A program made the position numbers and the translations under genes. The notes below the pieces were generated by a model. The model searched no databases and was not told where the DNA came from. It was given only the letters and a program-made list of their open reading frames with translations. From NCBI RefSeq assembly GCF_001584335.1, contig NZ_LSBB01000001.1, positions 310,001 through 374,000 of the forward strand: DNA of 64,000 nucleotides, written 5' to 3'. Numbering within the stretch: position 1 is the stretch's first letter; each line of letters starts with the position of its first letter. Positions 1 through 9,608 of the stretch are shown piece by piece. The stretch comes from Bacillus atrophaeus (GTDB lineage: Bacteria; Bacillota; Bacilli; Bacillales; Bacillaceae).

Positions 1-86
1 ACGAACAAATGAAGGAGTACGCGCTGTTTGTTCAATCTATTGAAGCGTTTCTGAGATCATCAGCGAGAAATCTTAAAGTGAAATAA
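1..86 (+). CDS. C-terminal end of a small protein, probably YwdA (partial)
   Basis: An open frame enters from the left edge and stops at TAA 84-86, giving about 27 residues that end SSARNLKVK. A strong terminator follows at once, so this is the last gene of an operon entering the window. In B. subtilis 168 the gene next to pdxK at this position is ywdA, at the end of the sucrose operon. The assignment rests on position only, because too little protein is visible to recognise a family. Confidence 0.5.
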   Translation, partial: EQMKEYALFVQSIEAFLRSSARNLKVK

Positions 87-116
87 TCCCCCTCTTGAAT
101 AGAGGGGGATATTTGT
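86..116. terminator. Bidirectional intrinsic terminator
   Basis: The arms ATCCCCCTC and GAGGGGGAT flank a 7-nt loop, with T-rich sequence on the + side. It sits between the convergent ends of the left-edge gene and pdxK and probably serves both. Confidence 0.85.
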
Positions 117-929
117 TTATTTTTCAGTGAAGCGCATCGCAGAATGCTTCGTCGGTCCGATATATTGGTTCAGCGGGAACGATTCTTTAATCGCTGCTGT
201 AATAAATTCTTTTGCCGCGTAAATCGCCTCTTTCACTTCAGTTCCTTTCGCAAGCTCTGCTGTGACGGCGGCGGAGAATGTGCAGCCTGCTCCGTGTGTG
301 TAAGGCGTGTCGATCATTTCGCTTTCAAGAACTTCAGCCGTTTTTCCGTCATACAGAACATCTACGGCTTTCTCGTGTTTGAGTTTGCCGCCTCCTGTAA
401 TTAAGACATATTGGGCGCCGAGCGCGTGAATTTTTTCTGCTGCTTCCTTCATGTCTTCCACTGTTTTTAATTCGTCCATTCCGCTTAGCTGGCTTGCTTC
501 AAAAAGGTTTGGCGTAATGACTGTCGCAAGCGGCGCCAATTGCTCACGCAACGCTTCAGCGTGCTCAGGATAAAGAACTTCGTTCGCTCCTTTACATACC
601 ATCACGGGATCAATGACTACATTTTTTAACTGTTTTTCTTTTATCGTTTTTGCAGCCAGCTCGATAATCTCAACGGTTGGGAGCATGCCTGTTTTCATCG
701 CATCAACGCCAATTCCGTCAACAATCGTTGCCAGCTGGGCGCGGATGGTGTCCGGATCAATCGGGAATACCTGATGATCCCAGCTGTTTTCGGGGTCCAT
801 CGCCACGATAACCGTTAAAGCTGTCATTCCGTAGACGTTTTTTTCTTGAAACGTTTTTAAATCAGCCTGAATCCCCGCGCCGCCGCTGGAATCCGAGCCT
901 GCAATAGTGAGTGCTTTGTGCATTGACAT
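117..929 (-). CDS. pdxK: Pyridoxal/pyridoxine/HMP kinase PdxK (ThiD-like)
   Basis: This 270-residue ribokinase-fold kinase belongs to the ThiD family. The N-terminal GSDSSGGAGIQADLKTF motif binds substrate. The C-terminal TPYTHGAGCTFSAA motif forms the anion hole. Cys112 in DPVMVCKG matches the second cysteine typical of the Bacillus 'CC' pyridoxal kinases, which phosphorylate B6 vitamers and hydroxymethylpyrimidine. The B. subtilis orthologue (YwdB) was first named thiD and later shown to act as a pyridoxal kinase. ATG 929 has GGAGG seven bases upstream. The gene is monocistronic, lying between a terminator and its own promoter, and is divergent from the PadR gene. Confidence 0.93.
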   Translation of the reverse strand: MSMHKALTIAGSDSSGGAGIQADLKTFQEKNVYGMTALTVIVAMDPENSWDHQVFPIDPDTIRAQLATIVDGIGVDAMKTGMLPTVEIIELAAKTIKEKQLKNVVIDPVMVCKGANEVLYPEHAEALREQLAPLATVITPNLFEASQLSGMDELKTVEDMKEAAEKIHALGAQYVLITGGGKLKHEKAVDVLYDGKTAEVLESEMIDTPYTHGAGCTFSAAVTAELAKGTEVKEAIYAAKEFITAAIKESFPLNQYIGPTKHSAMRFTEK

Positions 930-958
930 AAGTAAACCTCCATCATGTTTTATACCTC

Positions 959-987
959 ATTATAGTTAGATTTTCTCTTGATCACAA
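959..987 (-). promoter_or_regulatory. Sigma-A promoter of pdxK
   Basis: On the minus strand, TTGTGA (982-987) and a perfect TATAAT (959-964) are separated by 17 bp. The start point would fall about 20 bp upstream of the ribosome binding site. Confidence 0.7.
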
Positions 988-1010
988 TATTGAAGCCTAT
1001 CAGGAATGAA

Positions 1011-1039
1011 TTGACAATGACATTGAGGTTTCGTAAAAT
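1011..1039 (+). promoter_or_regulatory. Sigma-A promoter of the PadR/membrane-protein operon
   Basis: A perfect TTGACA (1011-1016) and TAAAAT (1034-1039) are separated by 17 bp. A candidate operator directly follows the -10 element. Confidence 0.8.
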
Positions 1040-1040
1040 G

Positions 1041-1056
1041 CTACATAATATTACTA
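1041..1056. promoter_or_regulatory. Candidate PadR operator, copy 1
   Basis: The sequence CTACATAATATTACTA sits at the expected start point, just after the -10 box. A near-identical element (14 of 16 bases) lies at 2054-2069, upstream of the third gene of this module. PadR proteins bind dyads containing ACAT/ATGT-type half-sites near promoters, so autorepression is a reasonable inference. Binding is not shown. Confidence 0.45.
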
Positions 1057-1072
1057 GGTAGGGGTTTTGAAT

Positions 1073-1411
1073 ATGTTTAATCGTGAGCTTGTAAAGGGCA
1101 GTACCGTCATCTTGCTTTTAACGCTGCTTAACGAACGGCCGATGTATGGCTATGAGCTTGTCAAAGAAATGGAGCAAAGAAGCGGGAATGAACTGCAAAT
1201 GAAGGAAGGCACCCTTTATCCGTCGCTTCATAAGCTTGAACGCCAAGGTTATATTTCTTCTTATTGGGAGAAGCAGTCAAAGGGGCCTGATCGGAAATAT
1301 TACCGCATAACAGATGAAGGACAAGCGGTTCTTCTTGAGCGGATGAAGGAGTGGAGTCTGTTTTCGACGATGATGGACCGCATGCTGAAACGGGGCGGAC
1401 AGAATGGATAA
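1073..1411 (+). CDS. PadR-family transcriptional regulator
   Basis: A 112-residue PadR winged-helix protein. The signature stretch [15 protein letters not shown], followed by [14 protein letters not shown] and [13 protein letters not shown], is typical of the short PadR-s2 subfamily, which usually represses membrane or transport genes beside it. ATG 1073 is preferred over TTG 1067 because GGTAGGGG is correctly spaced only from the ATG. It overlaps the next gene by 8 bp, the usual PadR-HAAS pairing, so the regulator and the HAAS membrane protein are translationally coupled. By position it corresponds to a 168 gene of the ywdC-E group. Its effector is unknown. Confidence 0.88.
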   Translation: MFNRELVKGSTVILLLTLLNERPMYGYELVKEMEQRSGNELQMKEGTLYPSLHKLERQGYISSYWEKQSKGPDRKYYRITDEGQAVLLERMKEWSLFSTMMDRMLKRGGQNG

Positions 1412-2039
1412 AGACGATTACGTAAACGAGATCAAAAAAGGGCTGCAAGATCTGCCGGACATTGATGAATGGATGGAGGAATTGGAAAGCCATATCGGCC
1501 AGGCATTTGCTCATTACCTGAATGAAGGGAAAACCGAAAAGGAAGCGATGATGCGTATTTGGCACGAGGTCGGATCGCCGGCTGACATTATTCATTCCTT
1601 TAAAAAAGAAACATCCGTATCTCCCCGCGGGTTTTTATTATTTCATTTCTTTTGCAACCTATCACTCTTTGCTGCGGGTGCAGCCTTAACCATAATCCAT
1701 GTATGGTCCGTTCATCCGCTTGTGAAAGCAGTGTGGAGCGGAATTTCCGTGTCTGTTTGGCTGATATTAGGCGGTTATCTGCTTTATTGGATGTTTATTG
1801 GGTATCAGGCGGGAAGGGAATTCGGTTTAAGCGGGAAGAGGCTTGTACATTATACAGTATCGGTTTCCATGGCGCCGAATGTGTGTTTTATGCTTGTCTT
1901 TCTGTTCGGTCTTGTGCCGGCTGATCTGTTTCAAGCTATGCTCACACCGGGTTTTGTATTGGCCTGTGCCGTTGCGACCATGCTTTTTCCGGCATGCAGC
2001 CGGCTGGGCTGTTATTTAGGCAGGCGCCGTCTTGCCTAA
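1404..2039 (+). CDS. HAAS (DUF1700-like) membrane protein paired with PadR
   Basis: A 211-residue protein. Residues 1-70 form an alpha-helical HAAS domain ([18 protein letters not shown] followed by GSPADI), commonly fused to membrane segments and co-transcribed with PadR regulators. From about residue 77 onward there are four hydrophobic segments. HAAS domains are thought to mediate protein interactions linked to PadR control; no biochemical role is known for this one. ATG 1404 overlaps the end of the PadR gene. The last codons and stop lie inside a terminator hairpin. By position it corresponds to ywdD of strain 168. Confidence 0.75.
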   Translation: MDKDDYVNEIKKGLQDLPDIDEWMEELESHIGQAFAHYLNEGKTEKEAMMRIWHEVGSPADIIHSFKKETSVSPRGFLLFHFFCNLSLFAAGAALTIIHVWSVHPLVKAVWSGISVSVWLILGGYLLYWMFIGYQAGREFGLSGKRLVHYTVSVSMAPNVCFMLVFLFGLVPADLFQAMLTPGFVLACAVATMLFPACSRLGCYLGRRRLA

Positions 2040-2046
2040 TTTTTTT
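2016..2046 (+). terminator. Terminator overlapping the 3' end of the HAAS gene
   Basis: Perfect 7-bp arms TTAGGCA and TGCCTAA surround a 10-nt loop, and seven Ts follow. The right arm contains the TAA stop of the HAAS gene, so translation to the end should interfere with hairpin formation. Confidence 0.75.
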
Positions 2047-2053
2047 CACCAAA

Positions 2054-2070
2054 CTACATAGAATTACTAC
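2054..2070. promoter_or_regulatory. Candidate PadR operator, copy 2
   Basis: CTACATAGAATTACTAC matches the element at 1041-1056 in 14 of 16 positions and precedes the next gene by 24 bp. The repeat suggests the same regulator controls both transcription units. No clear -35/-10 pair was found here, so the promoter itself is uncertain. Confidence 0.45.
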
Positions 2071-2093
2071 ATACCGAGAGGAATATAATTAAA

Positions 2094-2630
2094 ATGAAAA
2101 TACAATCGTTTCTATACGGATTAATCGTTCATATAGCTATCTTCTTTTTTGTTGTATTTGGCATGTTTGCCGCTATGGCTGCGGCTGTTTTTCCTGCCTT
2201 TTTGTTTGGCTGGCTCCCGGATGCTTTTTTTATGTTTTTCGGCGTTTTTCTGATGCTTTTTTTGTATGCGTTTGGCTGGTTTTGGGCTGCGAAATTTGCG
2301 TTTGATCAAAAGCTGCGATGGATTGATTTTCAAATCGGTTCGCTGGTGCCGCTGGTTTTAATGTTCGCTCTCTTTTTTATAGATGGCGCAAGCGTAGCGG
2401 ACATTGTTTATGAGTGGGATGATGCGGGATGCGGTTTTGTTCCTCCGGCGTTTGTTTTTTTGTGCTCTTTTTATGCGTTTGTATTGCTCCCTGTTTATCA
2501 ATATAAATTGCGGCATCAAGTATTTGCTGACGGGGCTGATATGAAAAGAAGACTGTATCGCGTCTGGGGAGATCTCGTTCTCTTGCTTTTGCTGCTGATC
2601 GGAATTACGCTGCTCTTTGTTGATCGGTAG
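2094..2630 (+). CDS. Multi-spanning membrane protein of unknown function (YwdE-like position)
   Basis: A 178-residue, very hydrophobic, Phe-rich protein with about five transmembrane segments (near residues 8-35, 38-65, 80-97, 118-137 and 155-175). I do not recognise a family. It begins at ATG 2094 behind a weak GAGAGG about 12 bases upstream. It has its own upstream region with the second copy of the candidate PadR operator, so it probably belongs to the PadR regulon though it lies after a terminator. By position it matches ywdE of 168. Confidence 0.65.
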   Translation: MKIQSFLYGLIVHIAIFFFVVFGMFAAMAAAVFPAFLFGWLPDAFFMFFGVFLMLFLYAFGWFWAAKFAFDQKLRWIDFQIGSLVPLVLMFALFFIDGASVADIVYEWDDAGCGFVPPAFVFLCSFYAFVLLPVYQYKLRHQVFADGADMKRRLYRVWGDLVLLLLLLIGITLLFVDR

Positions 2631-2702
2631 GAAATGCCCACTGTTCTCTTGTTGAATTTGTGTTTTAATAATACATGACAATAAATTAAGAAGGAGAGCA
2701 TC

Positions 2703-3509
2703 ATGAAGATATCCATTGTAATTGTGACGTATAATCGAATTCCGGCCTTATGCGAATTGCTTGAGTCGATCTCTAGACAAACGATGAATCCATATGAAAT
2801 CATTATCGTAAATGACGCGGGGGAATCGGTTGATCATGTAAAAGAACTGTATGCCGAACTTCCGATTGCTGTTCTCCATTTAGAAAAGAACGCGGGGCAT
2901 GTATTAGCCAGAAATGCCGGTGTCAAACAGGCGTCGGGCGATTGTATTATGCTTTGTGATGATGACGATTTCTTTACGCCCGGCCATCTTAAGAGGATGG
3001 CGGAGGAAATGGAAACGGCGGATCTGGTCCATTCTGATGCGGAAATTGTTTCATTTGAAGAAAGAAACGGGACGAGATATCCGCTGTCACGGAAATTATT
3101 CGCCTATACGGCCGACTATGAAGACATGAGAGTATTCTCCACATATGTGCCGTCCGGCAGTATGTACAGACGTTTTTTGCACGATGAATTAGGGTATTTT
3201 GATCCTGAGGTTCATAACTATTGGGATTGGGATTTTTATTTGCGAGCGGCGAAAGAGCACCGGGTCAAGCGTGTTGCTTGCGCAAGTGTGATTTATGCGT
3301 TTTCTGACGCAGGCGACAATCAGTCCAGCGACCTTGGCGCCAAACGGAAACAATATTTAGACCGGCTGAGCGAGAAGCATGGGCTCGGGGAGCTTCCGAC
3401 AAAAAATTTCGCCGTCTTGTTAGAAGAGCCTGACATGAAAAGGCGTGAAGCAGCAAGCGACATCGTTTGGGACGGGCAGCCCGTTTATTCCAGACTTCAC
3501 CGCTCATAA
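2703..3509 (+). CDS. ywdF: Family 2 glycosyltransferase YwdF
   Basis: A 268-residue GT-A fold glycosyltransferase. The N-terminal ISIVIVTYNR strand binds the nucleotide sugar, ARNAGVKQASGD precedes the metal-binding LCDDDDFFTPGH segment near residues 80-92, and a later DWDFYLRAA holds the catalytic-base region. No membrane segment is visible, so it is probably cytoplasmic. The acceptor is unknown. RBS AGAAGGAGAG precedes ATG 2703. It ends 15 bp before ung and is likely co-transcribed with it. Confidence 0.82.
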   Translation: MKISIVIVTYNRIPALCELLESISRQTMNPYEIIIVNDAGESVDHVKELYAELPIAVLHLEKNAGHVLARNAGVKQASGDCIMLCDDDDFFTPGHLKRMAEEMETADLVHSDAEIVSFEERNGTRYPLSRKLFAYTADYEDMRVFSTYVPSGSMYRRFLHDELGYFDPEVHNYWDWDFYLRAAKEHRVKRVACASVIYAFSDAGDNQSSDLGAKRKQYLDRLSEKHGLGELPTKNFAVLLEEPDMKRREAASDIVWDGQPVYSRLHRS

Positions 3510-3524
3510 GGGAGGATTACAGCC

Positions 3525-4205
3525 TTGAAGCAGCTTTTAGAGGACAGCTGGTGGGATCAGCTGAAAGATGAATTTGAAAAACCATATTATCAACAACTGA
3601 GAGAAATGCTGAAACGGGAATATGCAAATGAAACGATTTTCCCGGAAAGCAAGGATATTTATAATGCTTTGCACTATACTGCCTACGAACACGTAAAAAT
3701 AGTGATTCTTGGCCAAGATCCTTATCACGGTCCCGGCCAAGCCCACGGTTTAAGTTTTTCTGTGAAACCGGGCGTAAAGCAGCCGCCTTCACTAAAAAAT
3801 ATCTTTCTGGAGCTTCAGGATGATCTGGGATGCAGCATACCGAACCACGGTTCGCTCGTCAGCTGGGCGAAGCAGGGAGTCCTGCTTTTAAATACGGTGT
3901 TAACGGTGCGGCGCGGCCAAGCCAACTCCCATAAGGGAAAAGGCTGGGAGCAGCTGACAGACCGGGTCATTGACGTGCTGAATGAGAGAGAGCAGCCGGT
4001 TATTTTTATTCTGTGGGGCAGGCATGCGCAAATGAAAAAAGAACGGATCGACACGTCCAAGCATTTCATCATTGAGTCGACTCACCCAAGCCCATTCTCG
4101 GCGAGGAACGGATTCTTCGGAAGCAAGCCGTTTTCACGGGCGAATGCTTTTTTAGAAGAAATGGGTCAAGAGCCGATTCAATGGTGCATTCAAGATTTAT
4201 CATAG
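3525..4205 (+). CDS. ung: Uracil-DNA glycosylase
   Basis: A 226-residue family 1 UDG, which excises uracil from DNA to start base excision repair. The water-activating loop [17 protein letters not shown] and the minor-groove leucine loop [11 protein letters not shown] are intact, as expected of an active enzyme. Length matches the B. subtilis enzyme (225 aa). The start is TTG 3525 with GGGAGG ten bases upstream. It lies 15 bp behind ywdF and ends in a bidirectional terminator. Confidence 0.96.
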   Translation: MKQLLEDSWWDQLKDEFEKPYYQQLREMLKREYANETIFPESKDIYNALHYTAYEHVKIVILGQDPYHGPGQAHGLSFSVKPGVKQPPSLKNIFLELQDDLGCSIPNHGSLVSWAKQGVLLLNTVLTVRRGQANSHKGKGWEQLTDRVIDVLNEREQPVIFILWGRHAQMKKERIDTSKHFIIESTHPSPFSARNGFFGSKPFSRANAFLEEMGQEPIQWCIQDLS

Positions 4206-4238
4206 AAAAAAGCGCAGGCGTGTTCTGCGCTTTTTTAT
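4203..4238. terminator. Bidirectional terminator between ung and ywdH
   Basis: AAAAAAGCGCAG and CTGCGCTTTTTT arms enclose a 7-nt loop. The A and T tracts serve both converging genes. Confidence 0.9.
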
Positions 4239-5605
4239 TTCAATAATTTACGTATCAAACGCAGCCCAATTTTTGAGGAAGGATAACGGAAAGCAAGGTC
4301 GAAGCGGTTTGTTTGTTTCAAAATGCTTTTTTTATGTGTAAACGTGTTGAAGCTGTCGAACCCGTGATAGCGTCCGATTCCGCTTTCTCCGACACCGCCG
4401 AATGGCAGATATGGTGTAGCCGCATGCATTAATGTATCATTTATACATCCGCCGCCGAACGATATGTTTTCTAAGATGTGTTGCTCGGCCGTTTTATGAT
4501 TTGTAAATAAATAAAGGGCAAGCGGCTTCGGACGTGCGTTCACCATCGCAATGACTTCGTCGGTGCTGCGATAGGTAAACAGCGGGAAAATCGGCCCGAA
4601 GATCTCTTCTTGCATCACAGGCGCTTCATCCTTGACTTGATCAAGAATCGTTGGGGCGATTTTGTGATGCTTATGATCCGCTTTGCCGCCGGTTAGAGGA
4701 ATGCCGTCATTCAGAAAGCCGATAAGCCGCTGAAAGTGGCGCTCACTGACGATTTTGCCGTAGGCCGGGTTCAGCTCCGGCTGGTGACCGAAAAACTCGC
4801 CGATTATATGCTTCATTTCTTTAACGAATTCCGATTTTATCTCCTCGTGAACGACTAAATAGTCAGGCGCAATGCATGTTTGGCCTGCATTTGTAAATTT
4901 CCCGAAGACGATCCGTTTGGCGGAGAGCTTGATATCAGCATCCTTATGGACGATGCAAGGGCTTTTGCCGCCAAGCTCCAATGTCACGGGAATTAATTGT
5001 TTAGCAGCTGCTTCCATCACGATTTTTCCTACGGAGACGCTTCCGGTGAAAAAAATATAGTCGAAGGGCTGTTTTAATAATGCTGTGCTGGTATCAGGCC
5101 CGCCTTCAACTAAGGTGACATAGCCAGACGGAAACACGTCGCGAATGATGCTGGAAAGAACCGCTGAAACGGCGGGTGTATATTCTGACGGCTTTACGAT
5201 GACTGTATTTCCGGCCGCAATAGCCCCGATGAGCGGAGAAAGAGCCAGTTGAAATGGATAATTCCATGGCGCAATCACCAAAACCGTTCCATAAGGCTCG
5301 GGTATCATCACACTTTGTGAGCCGATATGGGTCAATGGCGTTTTTACTTTTTTCGGCTTGGCCCATTTTCTCAGACGTTTCATGACAAAGCTTATTTCTT
5401 TAAGAACAATTCCGATTTCTGTCGTGTAAGCCTCGTGCTCTGATTTGTGGAGATCCTGATAGAGAGCGGATAATACATCAGCTTCATAGGTTTTGATGGC
5501 TTGTTTTACGTTACGTAAAGCGTCAAGCCGCGCTTTAATTGATCTTGTATGTCCTGCTGTGAAAAACGCTTGATGCCGGCTGATGATAGAGGGAATGTTG
5601 TTCAT
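4235..5605 (-). CDS. ywdH: NAD(P)-dependent aldehyde dehydrogenase YwdH
   Basis: A 456-residue aldehyde dehydrogenase of the class 3/fatty-aldehyde type, shorter than the usual 490-500 residues. Conserved elements are [11 protein letters not shown] (cofactor binding), TLELGGKSP with the general-base Glu, [11 protein letters not shown] with the catalytic Cys, and [15 protein letters not shown]. The C-terminal tail after the last motif is rich in Arg and Lys and could associate with membrane, as in relatives, though no clear membrane helix is seen. The physiological substrate is unknown. ATG 5605 has GAAAGGAGAG upstream. Monocistronic. Confidence 0.9.
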   Translation of the reverse strand: MNNIPSIISRHQAFFTAGHTRSIKARLDALRNVKQAIKTYEADVLSALYQDLHKSEHEAYTTEIGIVLKEISFVMKRLRKWAKPKKVKTPLTHIGSQSVMIPEPYGTVLVIAPWNYPFQLALSPLIGAIAAGNTVIVKPSEYTPAVSAVLSSIIRDVFPSGYVTLVEGGPDTSTALLKQPFDYIFFTGSVSVGKIVMEAAAKQLIPVTLELGGKSPCIVHKDADIKLSAKRIVFGKFTNAGQTCIAPDYLVVHEEIKSEFVKEMKHIIGEFFGHQPELNPAYGKIVSERHFQRLIGFLNDGIPLTGGKADHKHHKIAPTILDQVKDEAPVMQEEIFGPIFPLFTYRSTDEVIAMVNARPKPLALYLFTNHKTAEQHILENISFGGGCINDTLMHAATPYLPFGGVGESGIGRYHGFDSFNTFTHKKSILKQTNRFDLAFRYPSSKIGLRLIRKLLK

Positions 5606-5773
5606 TCCGACTCTCCTTTCTGTATGTGACGGTCAGTTCATTATGGAAGAATGATTTTTCGATTGTCAAATGCGCAAAGCTTGTCAGAAAAAATAACAAA
5701 CTCGCATCTGCATTGATGTCAGGAATTTGATAAAATGCAGGTAGTACGAAATTTTCAGATGGAGGATTCTTTC

Positions 5774-6091
5774 ATGAATATTCATATATCCGCGTTACTT
5801 CAGAAGATGGAAGAGGAGCTGAAAGAGGCCAAAACGGCACAGCAGGATGAGGAGCTGAAACAGCATATAGCAGTCGTCCGTTCTTTATGCGACGTCGTCA
5901 TGGACAATTCAGATACGCCTCGTTCGCCAGAAGCTTCACCGACTATAACCGCGTCTCCTGTTGCGGCGCCTGCGGCAGACCCGATGCTGCTGGAAAAAAT
6001 GATGGGCAGCGCCGGGCTGAGCCAGTATCGCAAGAAGGAAAAAGAGAAGAGCGAAGAAGACGGAAACGGCGATTCATTATTCGATTTTTAA
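5774..6091 (+). CDS. ywdI: Small hypothetical protein YwdI
   Basis: A 105-residue soluble, charged protein of unknown function. Residues 1-45 are a likely coiled coil (LLQKMEEELKEAKTAQQDEE). A Ser/Pro/Ala-rich linker (residues 50-75) follows, then a conserved-looking MLLEKMMGSAGLSQYRKKEKEK segment and an acidic tail. ATG 5774 is chosen over the upstream ATG 5735 because GGAGG lies eight bases before it. It ends nine bases before ywdJ and is probably co-transcribed with it. Confidence 0.75.
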   Translation: MNIHISALLQKMEEELKEAKTAQQDEELKQHIAVVRSLCDVVMDNSDTPRSPEASPTITASPVAAPAADPMLLEKMMGSAGLSQYRKKEKEKSEEDGNGDSLFDF

Positions 6092-6100
6092 CAGGAAAGG

Positions 6101-7429
6101 TTGATTGATTTGAAATTGGTTCTTGGCGCCTTGCAATGGACGGCTTTTATGATTGCGGCGGCGATTGTGGTCCCGGTGGCGGTGGCGCAATCGTTTCAAT
6201 TAGATCACTCTGATTCAGCCAGATTGATTCAAAGCACTTTTTTTGTGCTGGGGGTTGCTGCGATCATTCAGTGTCTCAAGGGACACCGCCTACCTATAAA
6301 TGAAAGCCCGGCTGGCTTGTGGTGGGGTGTTTATACAATTTACGGCGGTTTGACGGGCACGGTCTTTGCCACGTTTGGAGATACACTCCGGGCATTGCAG
6401 GGCGCGCTGCTGTTAAGCGCGGTATTCTTCTTTATATTTAGTGTATGTAAAGTTATTGAAAGACTGTCGGTTCTATTTACACCTGTTGTAACGGGTGTGT
6501 ATTTGCTGCTTCTAGTTATGCAGCTGAGTCAGCCGATTATAAAAGGGCTGCTTGGGATCGGCTATTTAAAGGACAGTGTCGACGGTCTCGTATTTGGCCT
6601 CGCCATGGTTGTGGTAGCGGCCACTTTTATGATGAGCAATTCAAAGGTGTCTTTTTTAAAGCAATATTCAATCTTACTGGCGTTATTCGGCGGCTGGGTG
6701 CTGTTTGCTATCGCGGGTGCCGCCAAACCGATTCAAATGCCTGACCGTCTGTTTCAGCTTCCGGCGCTGTTTCCGTTCGGAAAGCCGATCTTTGACAGCG
6801 GCCTTGTGATTACGTCACTGTTTATTACCATTTTGCTGATTGTTAATATGCTGGCGAGCATACGAGTCGTCGAGCTGGCTGTGAAAAAGTTCGGAGGCAA
6901 GCCGGAGCGGCATCATGAAAGACCGGCCGGATTCGCGGCTTCATTCAGCCATTTGCTCAGCGGTTTGACCGGGGCAATTGCGCCGGTGCCGATTTCAGGC
7001 GCGGCTGGGTTTATTGAAACAACGAAAATGCCTTCTAAAAAACCATTTTTATTAGGAAACGCTATTATTATTATCATCAGTATCATCCCTTTCTTTATGA
7101 ATGCGTTTGCGAGCCTGCCGTCACCTGTCGGGTTTGCGGTGAATTTTGTCGTGTTTTCAACAATGGCGGGTTTGGCTTTCGCCGAATTCGATTCATATGA
7201 GAACACGGAGACAAAGCGGGTCCGTACCGTGATCGGTCTTTCTCTGCTCACCGGCGTTGGTGTAATGTTCATTCCTGAAAGCGCATTAACGGGCATGCAC
7301 CCGATTTTTATTTCGCTACTGAGCAACGGGCTTGTCCTGGGCACTTTAGTTGCGATAGGGGCAGATCAATTACAGCTTTGGAGAAAGAGGAAATCTGACA
7401 ATCTCGTGTCATCGTCGGACGATCGTTGA
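6101..7429 (+). CDS. ywdJ: Nucleobase:cation symporter-2 family permease YwdJ
   Basis: A 442-residue integral membrane protein with about 12-14 hydrophobic segments, related to the xanthine/uracil permeases (NCS2 family). The stretch LSGLTGAIAPVPISGAAGFIETTKMPSKKP corresponds to the region with the family's signature loop. The transported nucleobase cannot be read from sequence. Start TTG 6101 (or TTG 6110) follows AGGAAAGG. It probably forms an operon with ywdI and perhaps ywdK 60 bp downstream. Confidence 0.82.
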   Translation: MIDLKLVLGALQWTAFMIAAAIVVPVAVAQSFQLDHSDSARLIQSTFFVLGVAAIIQCLKGHRLPINESPAGLWWGVYTIYGGLTGTVFATFGDTLRALQGALLLSAVFFFIFSVCKVIERLSVLFTPVVTGVYLLLLVMQLSQPIIKGLLGIGYLKDSVDGLVFGLAMVVVAATFMMSNSKVSFLKQYSILLALFGGWVLFAIAGAAKPIQMPDRLFQLPALFPFGKPIFDSGLVITSLFITILLIVNMLASIRVVELAVKKFGGKPERHHERPAGFAASFSHLLSGLTGAIAPVPISGAAGFIETTKMPSKKPFLLGNAIIIIISIIPFFMNAFASLPSPVGFAVNFVVFSTMAGLAFAEFDSYENTETKRVRTVIGLSLLTGVGVMFIPESALTGMHPIFISLLSNGLVLGTLVAIGADQLQLWRKRKSDNLVSSSDDR

Positions 7430-7491
7430 ATTTTGGTTCATGTGCGTTATGATAAACATATCAATTTAGCGAAAAGGCAGGAGAGGAATAG

Positions 7492-7863
7492 ATGAAATTA
7501 TTTTTAATATTAGGCGCGATTAATGCATTGGTCGCAGTAGGGCTGGGCGCATTCGGCGCGCACGGTCTTGAAGGGAAAATTCCTGATAAATATCTTCAGG
7601 TCTGGCATACAGGCGTGCAATATCATATGTATCATGCGCTTGGGCTGCTGGCTGTCGCGTTTCTTGCCGATAAGCTCTCAGGTGTCGGCAGCGTCACTGC
7701 GGCGGGCTGGCTGATGTTTGCAGGTATTGTGCTGTTTTCCGGAAGCTTGTACATTCTCAGCGTGACGCAGGTTTCCATACTCGGCGCCATTACACCGCTT
7801 GGCGGTGTGGCGTTTATCGTTTCATGGATTATGATCGTCGTTGCGGCTGTTAAATATTTATAA
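7492..7863 (+). CDS. ywdK: DUF423 membrane protein YwdK
   Basis: A 123-residue protein with four hydrophobic helices. The stretches [14 protein letters not shown] and [13 protein letters not shown] are hallmarks of DUF423 (UPF0382), a widespread small membrane protein family without an established function. RBS GGAGAGG lies five bases before ATG 7492. It is followed by a terminator shared with gerQ. Confidence 0.88.
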   Translation: MKLFLILGAINALVAVGLGAFGAHGLEGKIPDKYLQVWHTGVQYHMYHALGLLAVAFLADKLSGVGSVTAAGWLMFAGIVLFSGSLYILSVTQVSILGAITPLGGVAFIVSWIMIVVAAVKYL

Positions 7864-7865
7864 AG

Positions 7866-7908
7866 AAAAAAAGCCAATCCTCACAGAGTGAGAGATTGGC
7901 TTTTTATT
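7866..7908. terminator. Bidirectional terminator between ywdK and gerQ
   Basis: AAAAAGCCAATCctcac and gagagATTGGCTTTTT form a long stem, with a T tract on the + side and a complementary A tract serving the minus side. Confidence 0.9.
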
Positions 7909-8456
7909 TATCTAGGCGAATAGGAGGCCATCGAATATGGATAGGTGTAAGCAATTTCTTCATCAAACGTGACGTAATCAAGATAAATCGTCAAGAGAAG
8001 GTAGCGGGTCCCTGTTTTCGGATCGCTTATGATAATGTGGTCACGCCCAGCCGCTTGTATCACCCCGCGGAATATTTTTGAGTTCCACTCCTTGCTGTTT
8101 TCAAACGTCATATAAATCGTGGCGGTTTTTCCCCGATTCAGCCTCAGGATATTCTCGATATACGATTCTTCAATAGGAAGCATGCCGGGTACGTTTTGAG
8201 ATGGAGAACCGCCCGTTTGCTGAGACGGTATTTGAAACCCTCCGCCTTGCTGCTGAGTCGGAAATCCGCCGACCTGCTGCTGGGTCGGAAACCCTCCGCC
8301 TTGCTGCTGTTGGGATGGAAAGCCAAATCCTTGCTGTCCCTGCATTTGCGCCCCCTGTCCTTGCTGCTGCGGATAAGGATTGGGGCCGAATTGCGGCTGA
8401 TACCCCTGCATATCAAATCCTTGCATTTGCTGATACTGATTCTTTTTCGGTTTCAT
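7908..8456 (-). CDS. gerQ: Spore coat/germination protein GerQ
   Basis: A 182-residue spore protein. The first ~110 residues are low-complexity Gln/Gly/Pro repeats (tandem GGFPTQQQ-type units), and the C-terminal ~80 residues form the conserved GerQ domain. In B. subtilis GerQ is needed to place the cortex lytic enzyme CwlJ and is cross-linked into high-mass complexes by transglutaminase Tgl, which uses its Lys and Gln residues. ATG 8456 (MKPKKNQYQQ) is chosen because AGGAGG precedes it. A sigma-E promoter candidate lies 70 bp upstream. Confidence 0.93.
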   Translation of the reverse strand: MKPKKNQYQQMQGFDMQGYQPQFGPNPYPQQQGQGAQMQGQQGFGFPSQQQQGGGFPTQQQVGGFPTQQQGGGFQIPSQQTGGSPSQNVPGMLPIEESYIENILRLNRGKTATIYMTFENSKEWNSKIFRGVIQAAGRDHIIISDPKTGTRYLLLTIYLDYVTFDEEIAYTYPYSMASYSPR

Positions 8457-8527
8457 TTCGTTCCTCCTTTTTATAAAAACCATTAAGGATCATCTCCCGC
8501 CTCGAGTCTTATCGAATATCGGTTTTG

Positions 8528-8555
8528 ATTGTATGGAATGACCGCTTTAGATGAC
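8528..8555 (-). promoter_or_regulatory. Sigma-E promoter candidate for gerQ
   Basis: On the minus strand, a perfect sigma-E -10 element CATACAAT (8528-8535) lies 13 bp from GTCATCT (8549-8555), a fair -35. gerQ is a mother-cell gene in B. subtilis, which agrees. Confidence 0.65.
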
Positions 8556-8764
8556 TCACCTCCGATGAAAAAACGATCTGGGTCGCTGTTACAATTTTCA
8601 TCTCTTCAACCATATGTAAACGGCACAAAGTTTATGCGCAAAATGAACAGGGGACAGCCATGAATCCTAAAATGACATGAGGAAGCGGAAAATAGCCTGA
8701 TTTGCATGAGGGTGTTTGCTGTTTTTTTGGTCGTTTTCGCATTATAGTCTGTATTCCTGGCGCA

Positions 8765-9604
<840 letters not shown>

Positions 9605-9608
9605 GAGC

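Noticed and set aside
1161..1595. 144-codon minus-strand ORF
   Set aside because: It lies antisense to the PadR and HAAS genes, has no ribosome binding site or recognisable protein features, and overlaps two well-supported genes.
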